Numbered from the stretch's first letter, positions 9,987-20,247 are shown. The stretch is 64,000 nucleotides of DNA from Euglena gracilis (GCA_039621445.1 CP154956.1:52772015-52836014), one strand, 5' to 3'. Notes: a model not told the origin generated them from the letters alone. Translations and numbers: made by a program.

Positions 9987-12242
9987 TCACCTGCCTTTAC
10001 CGGCTGGACGTTCGCGCACCTCACGCCAGTAGTCGTGTTGGGGGTCCCCTAATGGGTCCTCAACCAACTCCAATTGGCGTGGGGAACGCGGCGGAGCTGA
10101 TTCACTCCGAATGGTGTTGAGCTCCGGATCGTTGACATCAAAGGAAGTGGTCTCCCAGTCCTTGATCCAATTATCCGGCAGCTTCTCCCTGGTACGTTCA
10201 GCATGATGCTGAAGATACCGTTGGAGCTGCTCCCAGAAAATTCTGGGCAGCATCACCGGCCAGATGATGTAATTCATCCGGGGGTGATTCGCAGGCACCT
10301 GCGGGGGCATCCCCGGGGTCTGCTTGAAGTTGATGTCATACATCCACCTCGCTGTCCGAGCTCTTGCGGTATGGGGCCGTAATACAGCCGCCAACCAACC
10401 TCTGAAGTCCACCAAATCGTGTTCTTCAGGAGGCCACAGTGGCAAGGCGTATCCGCCATGCTGACGCTTGGAGAACAGGGGGTAAACCTGTGTCTCCCAG
10501 TCGCCATCAGTCCAGAGGTAAGGCATTCTTACCTTGGCGTGTTCCTCGACGGCGAGGCGCATTGCCCCAGCGTCGATCTGGAACTCACGGGCCATTCCCG
10601 TGTGGCGGTAGCTTTCTACCTTTCGGAAGTCGGAGTGCTTCAGGCGGCCTTCCACCTGCTTGTACTCCTTCTTCCACTTCTCCAGTGTCTCCCAGTGCTG
10701 GGGGACAATGGTGGTGACTGCTCCATCAGCAGTCTGCACGAACTTGCCTCCTATACAGTTGAAGCACAAGGCAGGGATATCCCTGTCGTGAGCATTCTCA
10801 CTGTAGGAGTAGTTCAAGCTGTGCTTCCAGGCGTGCAGGCACTCGCCACATACGAGCGCCGCACAGTTCGGCACATATGCCCTGTGATGGAACCACGAGG
10901 ATTGCACCTGCACCTGCCGCTTGCACACATGCACAAGCGGTTGGTTGTGCCGCACATGGTGGCACACGGTGCACGTCCAGGCAAAGGACGTGCCGTGCTG
11001 GAAATCCAACACGCAGTCCTCGCCAAAGTACTGTGCCAGTACTCTGGGTGACCTCACCCTGTTCCAGAATGTCCAGGTATGTTCCGGGACATAGTGGAAA
11101 GGTTCTCCTCGGACGAAGAGGGGCTGAATCCATTGATTCAGTGACCCTTTCTGGTGCCTAATAGCAGCCAGTCTCTTCGTCCTCTCCTCCACGGTGCGTA
11201 GTCTGGTCAGGATATCCTGGGTCCAGAGCTGGGCGTCCGCAGACACGGGAGGTGAAGCAGGTTCATCCTGCTCCTCATCCGTCGATCCGGCGGAAGATTG
11301 GGCCTGTCGGCCACGAGCCTTACCTTTCGGTTTGCTCTGGCCGTACCCGGACGATGCAACGGCCGAATAGTCGTGCATTGTCGTAGGGCCTTTCGGCTGT
11401 CCGGCAGTCTGACCTCCAGCGCCACCTTTCGGTGGTGGTTTCCCATCACCGCCTTTGGCAGGGGGCCTACAGGGTGCAGCACCCGGTTTGCCTCCTTTCG
11501 GCTTCGCACTCCCGGAATCAGGAGGCGACGCCGGCGGCTTACTCCTGGTATCAGGAGCCGATTGTGCCGGAGTAGACGTTTGCCGTCTGGGCGAAGCGGG
11601 CATACTGACCGCTGGGTCACGCATGACGCTCCGAGGGGTCGGCACACGTTCCTGGGGTTGTTCAGCCGGCCGTCGCCGAGCAGGTTCATCGTGTACGACG
11701 AGGCGTGGCACGGTGGTCGTCACCGGAATCACCGGTGCTTCCACAGGCGCTCCCAGAGGCGCTGGCGCTCCCAGAAACTCTGCCATTGTCCTCGGGACGG
11801 CAGGGACCCTGCGCGGTGTCGGTGGTCGTCGGGGTATCTCCTCCACTTCCATTTTGACATCCGGTCTAGGAGGTTGATCCTCCACAACCGTTGGCGCAGG
11901 TGCTACGGGAGGTTGATCCTCCGGTGTAGCCGATGCGACAGATGGCTCTATCGGCTGGGGTTCATCCCCTGATGGTGGTTGCACTACTGCCGGAGATGGG
12001 GGTGAGGGAACGCCGACATCCGGCGTCTCCACGACCTCAGCGACGGAGCTTGATGCTACGCCTCCACCTCGTGGCGTTAGTGCAGCAGCCACGGCAGTAA
12101 TGCCGGTGACGACGGCGCCGAGCACACGGCCTCCTAATGAGGTGCGTGCTGTGGGACTGGCAGGTTCTTCGAGGATATCCTCGACGACCATACCAGTCAC
12201 CTCGGCTGGAGGCTCAGCCGTTGGAACAGGCGTAGCAGCCAC
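9987..12242 (-). CDS. E1 accessory ORF B, 751 aa, Cys/His-rich, unknown function
   Basis: An intact frame downstream of ORF A. Residues 1-340 are Pro/Ala/Ser-rich, with one hydrophobic stretch near 40-55 (VLGAVVTGITAVAAAL) that could be a membrane segment. Residues 340-720 look globular: Trp-rich, with a Cys/His cluster including CTVC (424-427), C440, C460/C465/C468 and CFNC (493-496), suggesting one or two structural zinc sites. No family is recognised. It is intact while gag and pol of E1 carry lesions. Its region looks more GC-rich than gag. By position (after integrase, before the 3' LTR) it corresponds to env or accessory genes of other retroelements, but no signal peptide or fusion peptide is seen. 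Confidence 0.8.
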   Translation of the reverse strand: MAATPVPTAEPPAEVTGMVVEDILEEPASPTARTSLGGRVLGAVVTGITAVAAALTPRGGGVASSSVAEVVETPDVGVPSPPSPAVVQPPSGDEPQPIEPSVASATPEDQPPVAPAPTVVEDQPPRPDVKMEVEEIPRRPPTPRRVPAVPRTMAEFLGAPAPLGAPVEAPVIPVTTTVPRLVVHDEPARRRPAEQPQERVPTPRSVMRDPAVSMPASPRRQTSTPAQSAPDTRSKPPASPPDSGSAKPKGGKPGAAPCRPPAKGGDGKPPPKGGAGGQTAGQPKGPTTMHDYSAVASSGYGQSKPKGKARGRQAQSSAGSTDEEQDEPASPPVSADAQLWTQDILTRLRTVEERTKRLAAIRHQKGSLNQWIQPLFVRGEPFHYVPEHTWTFWNRVRSPRVLAQYFGEDCVLDFQHGTSFAWTCTVCHHVRHNQPLVHVCKRQVQVQSSWFHHRAYVPNCAALVCGECLHAWKHSLNYSYSENAHDRDIPALCFNCIGGKFVQTADGAVTTIVPQHWETLEKWKKEYKQVEGRLKHSDFRKVESYRHTGMAREFQIDAGAMRLAVEEHAKVRMPYLWTDGDWETQVYPLFSKRQHGGYALPLWPPEEHDLVDFRGWLAAVLRPHTARARTARWMYDINFKQTPGMPPQVPANHPRMNYIIWPVMLPRIFWEQLQRYLQHHAERTREKLPDNWIKDWETTSFDVNDPELNTIRSESAPPRSPRQLELVEDPLGDPQHDYWREVRERPAGKGR

Positions 12243-12314
12243 AGGTATATCCCCTGCGGGTGCTTCGTCTGGTCTAGGCTGTGCCAGAGTAGGCAGAGCA
12301 GCGTAGAGGATATC

Positions 12315-15300
12315 CTACACGTTCTCACCTACCTCCTCAGGAAGTTCCTGGTCTCCACCTACCGGTGGACAGACGGGAGCCACCGCGGGGGCCGGGGAAA
12401 CCGATCGTTCCCCTACCGCTCGCGGGGCAGAGACGAATGATACAGCCGTTCCTGTCGGAGACGGCGGCGCTGCCTCCAGAATGGTGACGGAGGGGCTGCG
12501 GTCACGTTCCTCCCGCCGCGGAATCGCGGTGGTGGAAGCGACTGACGCCTCACGTCTCCTTCGCGCCAGAGGTTCATCCTCTGGGGCGATGAAGGCGCGC
12601 AGATCCTCGGGCGAACGAGGATCGTCGGGGTGCCATCGGCATCCCTGGGCATCCGCCAGCCTGTAAAAGGCCAACGTACTGCTGCTGGCGCTGTTGGGCC
12701 AGGGTGGCGGCCATAATGGCTGCACCCAGGCGTTGGCAGGCCTGTTCGGGCCCAGGAAGCCGCGGTAACGCGTGTCTTCCCAGACCTCGAAAAAGCCCTC
12801 CTCGAACTCCTGAACGCATGCCAGAATCGGCATACGCTGTTCGAGGATGGCCTTCCGGTGACACATCAGCGGAAGGAATACCTCCCGGTCGAGGGGACCG
12901 CCAAACTGCCGCCGCAAATGTTCCTCCAGGCTGATATCAGCCAGGTGCCAGTTGGGGCGCAGGTGGCCGAGAATCCGACGACGAGGACCTTCGATGGCGT
13001 CACCGTAATCCGGTGGCAGGCTTTCCATACCAGGCCTATCGTCCTGGGGGTCACGGAGATGTATATACACCTCCATGACGTAGGTGGTCCAGGTTCGCCA
13101 CCAGAACTGCTGCAGCATAAAAATACGCTGCTTGTGGACGCGCCGACTTTTGCCCTGGACATCCGGGGCGTCGCGGCACACATGCATAAGCATGCGGCGT
13201 CCCATCTCCAGGCCCGGGTTATCCCGAGGCGGTGAAGGACTTCCGCGCACGCTGAATCCCCAGAAGTCGACAGGAAATTCCTGCCGGCAGTACTTACAGC
13301 AGAGGTCATACCTCTGTGGGTAAGCCAGGGAAACACGCTTAACGCGGAAGGTGGAGCCGTAATGGCTCACCAGCCACACCTGGAGGTTGTTGCACCACAA
13401 CACCTCGATCAGGCGTTCGATGTCGGGGTGTAGTGGGTAGAATTCCCACTGCACGCCGAGGGGTCCGACTGTATAAATACAGTCGAAGACTGCCTTCAGC
13501 CTTCGGGCCAACACACGCTGGTCCCGAAAACCCAACTGGTGCAGGTAACTGCGCCCAGTGGAATCGCTGAAGAGACCCCAGTTCTGGCAGGGGTATCCCA
13601 GCCAAAACCAGAGCTCCCAGAAACCTGGCTGGGCATCCAGCAAAGGTCTGCCACCTTCACCTTCGAAGGCGTACAGATCTATTCCGTAATGGAATAGTCT
13701 GACTCGGTTCTCGGTGTGGCGTAATACCACATCGATGACTGCTTGTGGAGGGGTGACGGGGCGGTTTCCTGCAACATGGTAATCATGCTGCATTCGCCAG
13801 CCTTCGTCTTCCAGCTCCTCCTTGAACCTGAGGATATGCTCAAAGTCCGAGAGGACTTCTCCTGGTTCTTCTTCCTCCTCACGTGCTGTTCCCTTACCTT
13901 TACCCTCACCCTTCCCTTTGCCGGCCACGCCTTTGCCTTCTCCCTTGCCTTTGCCCTCGGCCTTGCCTGTGTCCTTTCCCGTCTGGCGAATACCAGAGGG
14001 TCGGGCGCTTGGTGCCGCAGGAGTCGGTTCGGTTCCTTCCCATTCCATCTCTGGGGAGGGACCTGGCCGCTCCGCTGCACGTCGCGGTGATGGCGTGGCT
14101 GGGCGTCGCCTAGGAGCCTGGCGTGGGCTTGGCTTCGACGCAGGGGGTCGCGGCTCCTTCCATACCGGAGGGATTGGCGGTGGCATTGCGGCAACAGGAC
14201 GGCTCATCGCCACCTGTGCCTCTGCCGGTGGTCGTCCAGCCGGGGTATCCTGGCTGGCTTCCACCTGCATTGCCACACTGCCTTCCGCGTCCCGTGGGCT
14301 GGGTCGCCTGGGCTGTGGGGTAAGGTTCTCCGTAGTCCTGTCGCGCTTCAGGGTGGCAGGTAATACTGCCACACCTGCCGGGGACTCACCGGGTAATACC
14401 GGGGTTGCCACCCGCAGCTGCGGCTGGTACGGATGGTAGGGGGTGTATCCACGGCCCTGAAGGGCAGCCAGAGAGGAGTAATACCTCGTCCGGTGCTCTT
14501 CAGACGCGAATACTGGCTCCTGCAGGAAGTGCCGAGCAAGCTCATCCTGCTCGGTTCCCGGAGGTGCCATGTGATAGTAGGGAGTCTCCTGCCGACGGGG
14601 GACATCCCCAGTCTGGACAGGGGCTGCACTGGGCGGTCGGGCTGCCTCACAGTGGGGAGGTTCATCCTCCACCACTATGGGCTCCGCCTGCCTCCGTGGC
14701 TCAACGCCAGGGGCAGGGGCGACCGGTGATGCTTGTGGCATCCAGTGCATGAACATGTGTTGGACGTACGCCTCAGGGGGCACGTCCGACTGTCCGGCTG
14801 GGAGCACGCGTGCGCCGCGCGGGTAATCCGCGTGCGTCGCGTACCGCGAGACAAATTGCTCCGCTGGCGGCTCGCGCGGCGGCATTCGCTGCGGCGAGGG
14901 CGGGCGAGCAAAAATTCTCGTCATCCCAGGTGGGACATGCACAGCCTCACCTACCGGTGGGGGCGTGTGCTCACGCATATGCACGGTGTGGGATCCCACC
15001 GGCGTCTGCGTTTGCAGCATGGGCGGCACATCCACGCCCAGGTCCATCATGGTCTCGCCGGTTTCGAAGCCGGAATCGGCTGCGGACGGGAAATACCGTC
15101 TCCCTGTCATCAGGGCTTCACCACAGGGGCACCACTGAGCCACAGGGGTGTTGGCTACCACCAACAACTGAGCACAGTATGCATCCCAAAGGGCTTGCAT
15201 AAAGGGCTCCGTTGGGGGGTGTGCGCACATACGCATCGCCCGCTCCAACGTCTCCGTAGTGCGGAAGATCATCTCTCCCGCATACGGGGGCAGGCACGAT

Positions 15301-15527
15301 CTGCGCTGCGCTGGTGGCTGAGGTGCCGGCTGCTGGACGGCAGATGGATCTGGTACCGCATATGCGGACCGGCTGCTGGTAGCCGCGGCGAATACCGGGG
15401 CTGAATCCCACTCAGCATGTGGGGCACCCGGAATCAGGGCCTCAGCATACTGAGGGTACTGGGGGTATGGCGCGCCAGAAGGCTGCGGCCATGGTGGACC
15501 TGGTCCAGGTCCGCGCTCAGGCAGCAT
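12315..15527 (-). CDS. E1 accessory ORF A, 1070 aa, unknown function
   Basis: An intact frame starting MLPERGPGPG, 196 bp after the integrase stop. Residues 1-510 are Pro/Ala/Arg-rich and probably disordered; 520-547 is a GKGKGEGK-type basic repeat; 550-960 is a globular, Trp/Tyr/Arg-rich region containing DLCCKYC (742-747), C784 and many aromatic residues; the C-terminus is again Ser/Pro-rich. I recognise no enzyme motif. The layout (disordered N-half, basic linker, Cys-containing aromatic domain) parallels ORF B, so the two may be ancient duplicates or a functional pair, but no clear sequence alignment was seen. Confidence 0.8.
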   Translation of the reverse strand: MLPERGPGPGPPWPQPSGAPYPQYPQYAEALIPGAPHAEWDSAPVFAAATSSRSAYAVPDPSAVQQPAPQPPAQRRSCLPPYAGEMIFRTTETLERAMRMCAHPPTEPFMQALWDAYCAQLLVVANTPVAQWCPCGEALMTGRRYFPSAADSGFETGETMMDLGVDVPPMLQTQTPVGSHTVHMREHTPPPVGEAVHVPPGMTRIFARPPSPQRMPPREPPAEQFVSRYATHADYPRGARVLPAGQSDVPPEAYVQHMFMHWMPQASPVAPAPGVEPRRQAEPIVVEDEPPHCEAARPPSAAPVQTGDVPRRQETPYYHMAPPGTEQDELARHFLQEPVFASEEHRTRYYSSLAALQGRGYTPYHPYQPQLRVATPVLPGESPAGVAVLPATLKRDRTTENLTPQPRRPSPRDAEGSVAMQVEASQDTPAGRPPAEAQVAMSRPVAAMPPPIPPVWKEPRPPASKPSPRQAPRRRPATPSPRRAAERPGPSPEMEWEGTEPTPAAPSARPSGIRQTGKDTGKAEGKGKGEGKGVAGKGKGEGKGKGTAREEEEEPGEVLSDFEHILRFKEELEDEGWRMQHDYHVAGNRPVTPPQAVIDVVLRHTENRVRLFHYGIDLYAFEGEGGRPLLDAQPGFWELWFWLGYPCQNWGLFSDSTGRSYLHQLGFRDQRVLARRLKAVFDCIYTVGPLGVQWEFYPLHPDIERLIEVLWCNNLQVWLVSHYGSTFRVKRVSLAYPQRYDLCCKYCRQEFPVDFWGFSVRGSPSPPRDNPGLEMGRRMLMHVCRDAPDVQGKSRRVHKQRIFMLQQFWWRTWTTYVMEVYIHLRDPQDDRPGMESLPPDYGDAIEGPRRRILGHLRPNWHLADISLEEHLRRQFGGPLDREVFLPLMCHRKAILEQRMPILACVQEFEEGFFEVWEDTRYRGFLGPNRPANAWVQPLWPPPWPNSASSSTLAFYRLADAQGCRWHPDDPRSPEDLRAFIAPEDEPLARRRREASVASTTAIPRREERDRSPSVTILEAAPPSPTGTAVSFVSAPRAVGERSVSPAPAVAPVCPPVGGDQELPEEVGENV

Positions 15528-15723
15528 GATGCTACCCGAACGACGACGACAACTAAGGGTAACCTTGTTGTCAGTCGCTTTGAGTGCTGGTGCACTGAAA
15601 AAGCAAGGCTTCTATCTTAATCAAAACTCTGCGAGAAAGATAGAGAAATAATGAAGTGCAGGGGGGGGGTATAAACGCGAAACATTCACATAAAACACAC
15701 GCATTCTTCAAAACGAAATCGTT
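15528..15723 (-). promoter_or_regulatory. Spacer before ORF A with splice-acceptor-like tract
   Basis: On the minus strand a pyrimidine stretch TTTCTCTATCTTTCTCGCAG ends at about 15629, 102 bases before the ORF A ATG. It resembles a 3' splice site and could make a subgenomic message, as for retroviral env. A GTTTATACCCCCCCC stretch upstream (about 15661-15680) could instead be a weak TATA-like site. Both readings are inference. Confidence 0.35.
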
Positions 15724-16968
15724 TCAGGAAGTGTTTATGTTTATGTCTATGTTGTTGCGCTTGTTCCACAGCTTCCAATCCTGCTGGATATATCCAACAA
15801 AACTGGATGCTGGCTCCCAAGTGTCCTCCTCTGGCCCATACCCTTTCCAGCGAACTTTCCAATAGTGCACACCCCTGTCGACCTTGTGGTCTATTATCTT
15901 ATCGACCACAAAGTCGTCCGTTTCAGGTAATCTGGAACGGGGCTTGAAATATAGGCAGGGGATAGCTTTTCCGTCTGGGGGGCTTAGGTACGGTTTGAAG
16001 TCGTCCATATGGACGTCCTCAATCCCGTTGGGCAAGGCAACTTTATATCGCCCGCTACTACCTAACCTCTCCAAAATTTCGCATGGGCCGAGCCAAAGAG
16101 GATCTAACTTGGAAGATTGCATGCGGGTGCGGTTATTCCGTACCCACACGCGGTCACCCGGACTATACACAGGTGTGTTGAATTTCTGCAAAAACGATTT
16201 CCGTTTGTTGGAATGAATTTCTGTGATACGTGATTGGACTGCAGAGCGGAGTGATTCCACTTCTGCAAACCACGTTTCACAACTGACGCTACTTCGGGCG
16301 GGTCTCTCCGAGGGGATATCCCCTATGGCCGGAGGGTCTCGTCCGAAAACAATTTTGTACGATGAGTGTGGTAATACCAACCCTGGCAAGGTATTGATGT
16401 AAAATAAACACCAATGAAGAACGGATAACCAATTCTTACCCGAGTCAGCCAGTGAAAGGCGAAGCATATTGACAACGGATTTCACGGCTGCCTCGGCTCT
16501 ACCATTGCCTTTCGGGCGGTATATAATGGAAAAATGCTGCTCAATGCCGAGTAAACCGCACAAAGTTGTGAAAAACCGTGAAGAGATCAAGTGATCTTGA
16601 TCACTCACGATTTCGTTCGGTAAACCCATTAAGCAGATACATTTCTCCAGGAATATGGATGCCAAAATTTGGGCTGTCAACCCTGCTTTCCGGCATGGAA
16701 TGGCTACTATGTACCCACTCAGCCGGCAGACGACAACAAAAACGTAATCGTAAATTTTGTCATCTGATCCTTTGCAAGGTTCAAGTTCGAGAAAATCCAT
16801 GCAGAGGGACGTAAAAATGTCAGGTGGTACGGGGAAAAAGTCCATCGTACCAGGGGGGGTACCTCTGCGCGGTTTCACAGCCTGGCAAATTTGGCACCGT
16901 TGCGAAATTCGCAAACAGCGCAAACATAAATCTTTTTCACTCAGGGTTGTGCAATATCTGCGACCCAC
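15724..16968 (-). CDS. E1 integrase with C-terminal chromodomain
   Basis: The 414-residue frame starts within the zinc-binding region ([15 protein letters not shown]). The DDE core is intact: [10 protein letters not shown] (Asp), [10 protein letters not shown] (Asp), GNGRAEAAV (Glu). [20 protein letters not shown]3-like part follows, then a chromodomain at about 345-400 ([34 protein letters not shown]). Chromodomains in this position define chromoviruses and are thought to target methylated-histone chromatin. The preceding RT frame is in a different phase and overlaps at 16968, so one indel separates RT from integrase in this copy. Confidence 0.93.
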   Translation of the reverse strand: MGRRYCTTLSEKDLCLRCLRISQRCQICQAVKPRRGTPPGTMDFFPVPPDIFTSLCMDFLELEPCKGSDDKIYDYVFVVVCRLSGYIVAIPCRKAGLTAQILASIFLEKCICLMGLPNEIVSDQDHLISSRFFTTLCGLLGIEQHFSIIYRPKGNGRAEAAVKSVVNMLRLSLADSGKNWLSVLHWCLFYINTLPGLVLPHSSYKIVFGRDPPAIGDIPSERPARSSVSCETWFAEVESLRSAVQSRITEIHSNKRKSFLQKFNTPVYSPGDRVWVRNNRTRMQSSKLDPLWLGPCEILERLGSSGRYKVALPNGIEDVHMDDFKPYLSPPDGKAIPCLYFKPRSRLPETDDFVVDKIIDHKVDRGVHYWKVRWKGYGPEEDTWEPASSFVGYIQQDWKLWNKRNNIDININTS

Positions 16969-18983
16969 TAGTGAAAGAAGTTTGGGGGCCCAGGGTGACC
17001 ATGGTTGTGATAGCTCAAAATCACATCATCAACCAGGTCTTGGGGTATACAATATTTATAACCAGAATCATTCCGGAAAATAAGCCGCAATGGTGATAGA
17101 GAGTAATTCTCTATGGATTCACCATTACGAAGTCTGTTCACAATGGTACTATATATAGGGTCACGCGAATAATCCCATTCGCGGAAAAATAGGGGGGTAG
17201 GAGTTTCCGTACGCGTAATGCGACGGGGTCCGGCAGTGCGTCCACGCCGGCGCCTTCCACGCAATGGTGAAATGGCGATGCTGCGATATACCCGGGAAAC
17301 GGGTAGTGAATCGAGCATGTTGTCCGCAGCGTCGGATCGACGTGCGAACTGGTCAGCCTCATGGCTGCCATGAAAAGTCGCATCACCCTCATCCGGGTTC
17401 CCAGGATAATACCAGGGGGCTCGGCTGAGAGGATCCGCAACTTTTTGCGTATGACCTGGGGTATAAACTACCACCAGGTTAAACTGGCTCAAGAACTCAT
17501 GCCATCGGCATCTTCTGCCAACTGATGACATGGCCTTTTTCAGGTCCTCGTTATACCAGTGTTGAAGGCTCTCATGATCCGTCAACACGAGCATCTGGAC
17601 CAAGCTGCTGGCTATCCAGCTGCGGAATTTCTGGAGAATAAGCACAATGGCATATGTCTCCTTTTCGCGAATGCTCCATTTAACCTGTCCTTTCCCGTTG
17701 TCGCCCCGTAGCTTCCTGCTGAAGAAAGCCACAGGTCGGAGTTCATTCGCCGCACTATGCTGGCTAAGAACCCCGCCAACAGCGTAATCGCTGCTGTCGA
17801 CTTCCAGGACATACGGTTTGTATGGATCCGCGATATCGAGAACCACGTTCTCGAGGAGCAAGTCCTTGATTTTATTCAAGGCCTCGCGCATTTGGTCATC
17901 CCAAATGACTTTTGCGTTCTCGGGTGTCCGATTTTTGAGTTGTCGGGTTTGGGGTACCGCGATTTTCGCGAAACCTTTCATGTAAATCGCGTAATATTGG
18001 GCTAATCCCAAAAATCCCTTTAAATGCGTTAAGGTCTTAATGACCTCAGGAGTCCATTTCTTAATGGCCTCCATCTTACTGGGTGCGGCTTTACGCTGCC
18101 CGTTGCTCAGGATGTGTCCGCAAAACTTAATATTTTTGCGAAACAGGTGCATTTTGGAACCCTTCACAAAAAGCACATGCTTTTGGAACGCGGATAATAC
18201 CGCGCGCACATCGCGATAATGCGGTTCGAGGATATCCTCGCCCGATTTCGCGGATGGTGGTTGGGTTCCCAGCAGTACATCATCGATGTACACCAGAGCA
18301 AAGGGTAAATCGCGCAAAACCCACTGGATCATGCGTTGAAACATGGCTGGGCCATTCTTAACACCCATGGAGAGTACCGTCCATTGGTACACACCCTTGG
18401 GTGTCACGAATGCCGTGTACGGTTGCGAATCAGGATGCAAATGCATCTGATGGAAACCGTCTTCCAGATCAAAGATTGACCACAACCGGTTATCCGATTG
18501 CTTGGTGATCAAATCCTCGATCAGCGGTAACGGGAAGGGGTCATCCTTCGTTTGGGAGTTCAGGTACCGGTAAACCAGCACTAGTCTCCACTTCTTCTGA
18601 CCAGACTGGTCAGCGGGTTTGGGCACCACAAAAGCTTGTGATGTCCATTCGCTCTTGGAAGGGACAATCCACTTCCGCTGGATGAGCTTCTCAATCATCT
18701 CGTTGAGAGCCTGTTCGCGTTCACCCGAACAACGGAAAAATTTCCGGTGCATGGGTTTAGCGCCATCCTTGAGCTCGATTTGGCAAACACCGAACGGACC
18801 GCGAATGGCGGGGTCGATGTCGCAGGCGTATACTGGGTTATCCAGTACACCATGGAATTCGCGAGTAATTCGCGAACAATAGTCAGCAGACTTGGGGTGT
18901 TGGTCCGCACTGTCAATGACCGCAGAAATCTGCGTTGAGGGTGTGGCATCCCCATCCGTACCAAGGTATCTTGGCACACGCAA
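16968..18983 (-). CDS. E1 reverse transcriptase - RNase H
   Basis: 671 residues, continuous. [57 protein letters not shown], and YIDDVLLG (about residue 230) with the catalytic YIDD. RNase [19 protein letters not shown] (about 400), [37 protein letters not shown]. The end holds the first His pair of the integrase zinc site (YHNHGHPG). Upstream it is in phase with the DIRS-type domain but cut off by a TAA at 19029-19031, where E2 has a sense codon, so the original pol frame was longer. Confidence 0.93.
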   Translation of the reverse strand: MRVPRYLGTDGDATPSTQISAVIDSADQHPKSADYCSRITREFHGVLDNPVYACDIDPAIRGPFGVCQIELKDGAKPMHRKFFRCSGEREQALNEMIEKLIQRKWIVPSKSEWTSQAFVVPKPADQSGQKKWRLVLVYRYLNSQTKDDPFPLPLIEDLITKQSDNRLWSIFDLEDGFHQMHLHPDSQPYTAFVTPKGVYQWTVLSMGVKNGPAMFQRMIQWVLRDLPFALVYIDDVLLGTQPPSAKSGEDILEPHYRDVRAVLSAFQKHVLFVKGSKMHLFRKNIKFCGHILSNGQRKAAPSKMEAIKKWTPEVIKTLTHLKGFLGLAQYYAIYMKGFAKIAVPQTRQLKNRTPENAKVIWDDQMREALNKIKDLLLENVVLDIADPYKPYVLEVDSSDYAVGGVLSQHSAANELRPVAFFSRKLRGDNGKGQVKWSIREKETYAIVLILQKFRSWIASSLVQMLVLTDHESLQHWYNEDLKKAMSSVGRRCRWHEFLSQFNLVVVYTPGHTQKVADPLSRAPWYYPGNPDEGDATFHGSHEADQFARRSDAADNMLDSLPVSRVYRSIAISPLRGRRRRGRTAGPRRITRTETPTPLFFREWDYSRDPIYSTIVNRLRNGESIENYSLSPLRLIFRNDSGYKYCIPQDLVDDVILSYHNHGHPGPPNFFH

Positions 18984-19028
18984 ATCGGATATTCCGAATG
19001 CGTCGAAGAAACAAACGCGAAAAATGAT

Positions 19029-19661
19029 TTATTTAACCGGTGGTAATAATACCCCACAAAAATCCTCAAATAGTGGTACATCAGCGGGTAAATCCCACCA
19101 ATGAAAACACACATAGGATAATTGGTGAAACCAATCCGCATTCGGATTGACGGGTATGAGGAGAGCTCCTCGCGCTTCATCGCGGAGGATTTTCTCCACC
19201 ACATCCGGGATAAGTTTTGGGGGAGGGTGCATCCATAGCACCGTATCACCCCAAAATTTAAGAAATGTGTTACTATGTCGCGACCAATATCGCGACAAGC
19301 GCGCATGCGCTTTTGATGAAAACGCATCAATTTCCAACGACAAATCGAAGGAATCAGCCAGCACCGCGATTTTGGAGAACCATTCCTCCAAAATACGGTA
19401 TTGACCAAAATTGAATGCGTTCCATACGCGCATCGCGTAGGTGTCGACCTGGTTCGCGGGCTGAAGAGCGGTAACGCAATTCAGGGATCCGCAAATATAG
19501 GTCAAAGGTGTGTCATCCACACTCCCTAGGGGCATTCCCGAGGGTTGATGGGTTGGATGGGTACATACCCAGTCCATATCATGCCAGATGGAGGTGGGGG
19601 AGGTGTGTGACACGGATTTCGCGGTCCCAAACAACAAGGCAATACCTCGTTGTTGGAGCAC
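19029..19661 (-). CDS. E1 DIRS-type RNase H-like domain between protease and RT
   Basis: The motif string LEIDAFSSKAHARLSRYWS, FWGDTVLWMHPPPKLIPDVV, GALLIPVNPNADWF and LPADVPLF resembles the RNase H-like domain usually found after RT in DIRS/Ngaro tyrosine-recombinase elements (D-A-F...R..S...W....PP..LI..V..K......L..P.....WF). Here it lies upstream of RT in a chromovirus that already has its own RNase H. E2 carries the same domain in the same place, so this is not a one-off fusion. The leading Asp is kept; other catalytic residues cannot be judged by eye. Identification is by pattern memory. Confidence 0.65.
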   Translation of the reverse strand: MLQQRGIALLFGTAKSVSHTSPTSIWHDMDWVCTHPTHQPSGMPLGSVDDTPLTYICGSLNCVTALQPANQVDTYAMRVWNAFNFGQYRILEEWFSKIAVLADSFDLSLEIDAFSSKAHARLSRYWSRHSNTFLKFWGDTVLWMHPPPKLIPDVVEKILRDEARGALLIPVNPNADWFHQLSYVCFHWWDLPADVPLFEDFCGVLLPPVK

Positions 19662-19704
19662 TTGATGTACGGTCGCGCATTGCGATCCGCAACCAAGTGT
19701 ATGG

Positions 19705-20235
19705 TTACGCGAAATCGGGATTAGTGTTTGGTGTTTGGACTAGACATCCACAATCGAAATCTGGCTGGGCGGAAATTCTCCTACAGTGCACACATTGGAA
19801 GGAAGTGTCGGAGAAGTGGTCCTGGTCGCGCATGTTGGTCTGGTGAGGGTGTGTGTAAAAGTTGGCATGCGCTTTTGTAGCTGCTGGGGGGTGTACAGAT
19901 GTATCGCTTTCAGATGTATCTGAAAGCGATACATCTGGTGGAAAACGGGGTATTGATGCAGCTGGGCGACTACTCGACACCGTGATCACTTCAGGCCTTT
20001 GGGCTTTCGTCTTGTAACCCAGTGGAACGAGGGGGGTACCGCTACTCGCTTGCCCTGCCTCATGGGGAACGGAAGTTGGTGTGTCAACGGGCAGGGGGTG
20101 AACTTTCTCGGTACACCCGGTGTGGGAAACGTTGGTTGGTGTGGTTGGTAACGGGGTAAAAGTTTTCGAAAACGGTGTGGAAAGATTCGTGGTCGTCGCG
20201 GTTGACGCCCCAGGTGAAGAAGGTTTGGGGGGCAA
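19705..20235 (-). CDS. E1 pol linker with conserved Cys motif
   Basis: 176 residues in the same phase as protease, Ser/Thr/Pro-rich, ending in QCVHCRRISAQPDFDCGC. E2 has QCAHCRRISAYHDFDCGC at the matching place (about 38430-38490). The spacing CX2C...CXC suggests a small zinc-binding unit. The rest is low complexity. A TAA at about 20248, absent in E2, separates it from the protease. Its role is unknown. Confidence 0.55.
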   Translation of the reverse strand: MPPKPSSPGASTATTTNLSTPFSKTFTPLPTTPTNVSHTGCTEKVHPLPVDTPTSVPHEAGQASSGTPLVPLGYKTKAQRPEVITVSSSRPAASIPRFPPDVSLSDTSESDTSVHPPAATKAHANFYTHPHQTNMRDQDHFSDTSFQCVHCRRISAQPDFDCGCLVQTPNTNPDFA

Positions 20236-20247
20236 TGAAGAGAATGA

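Noticed and set aside
9987-15527. ORFs A/B as a viral envelope gene
   Set aside because: No signal peptide, no fusion peptide, one doubtful hydrophobic stretch only; position alone is not enough.
10419-15620. Plus-strand ORFs of 100-224 codons opposite ORFs A and B
   Set aside because: They are shadows of GC-rich minus-strand coding sequence and have no recognisable domain or independent start context.
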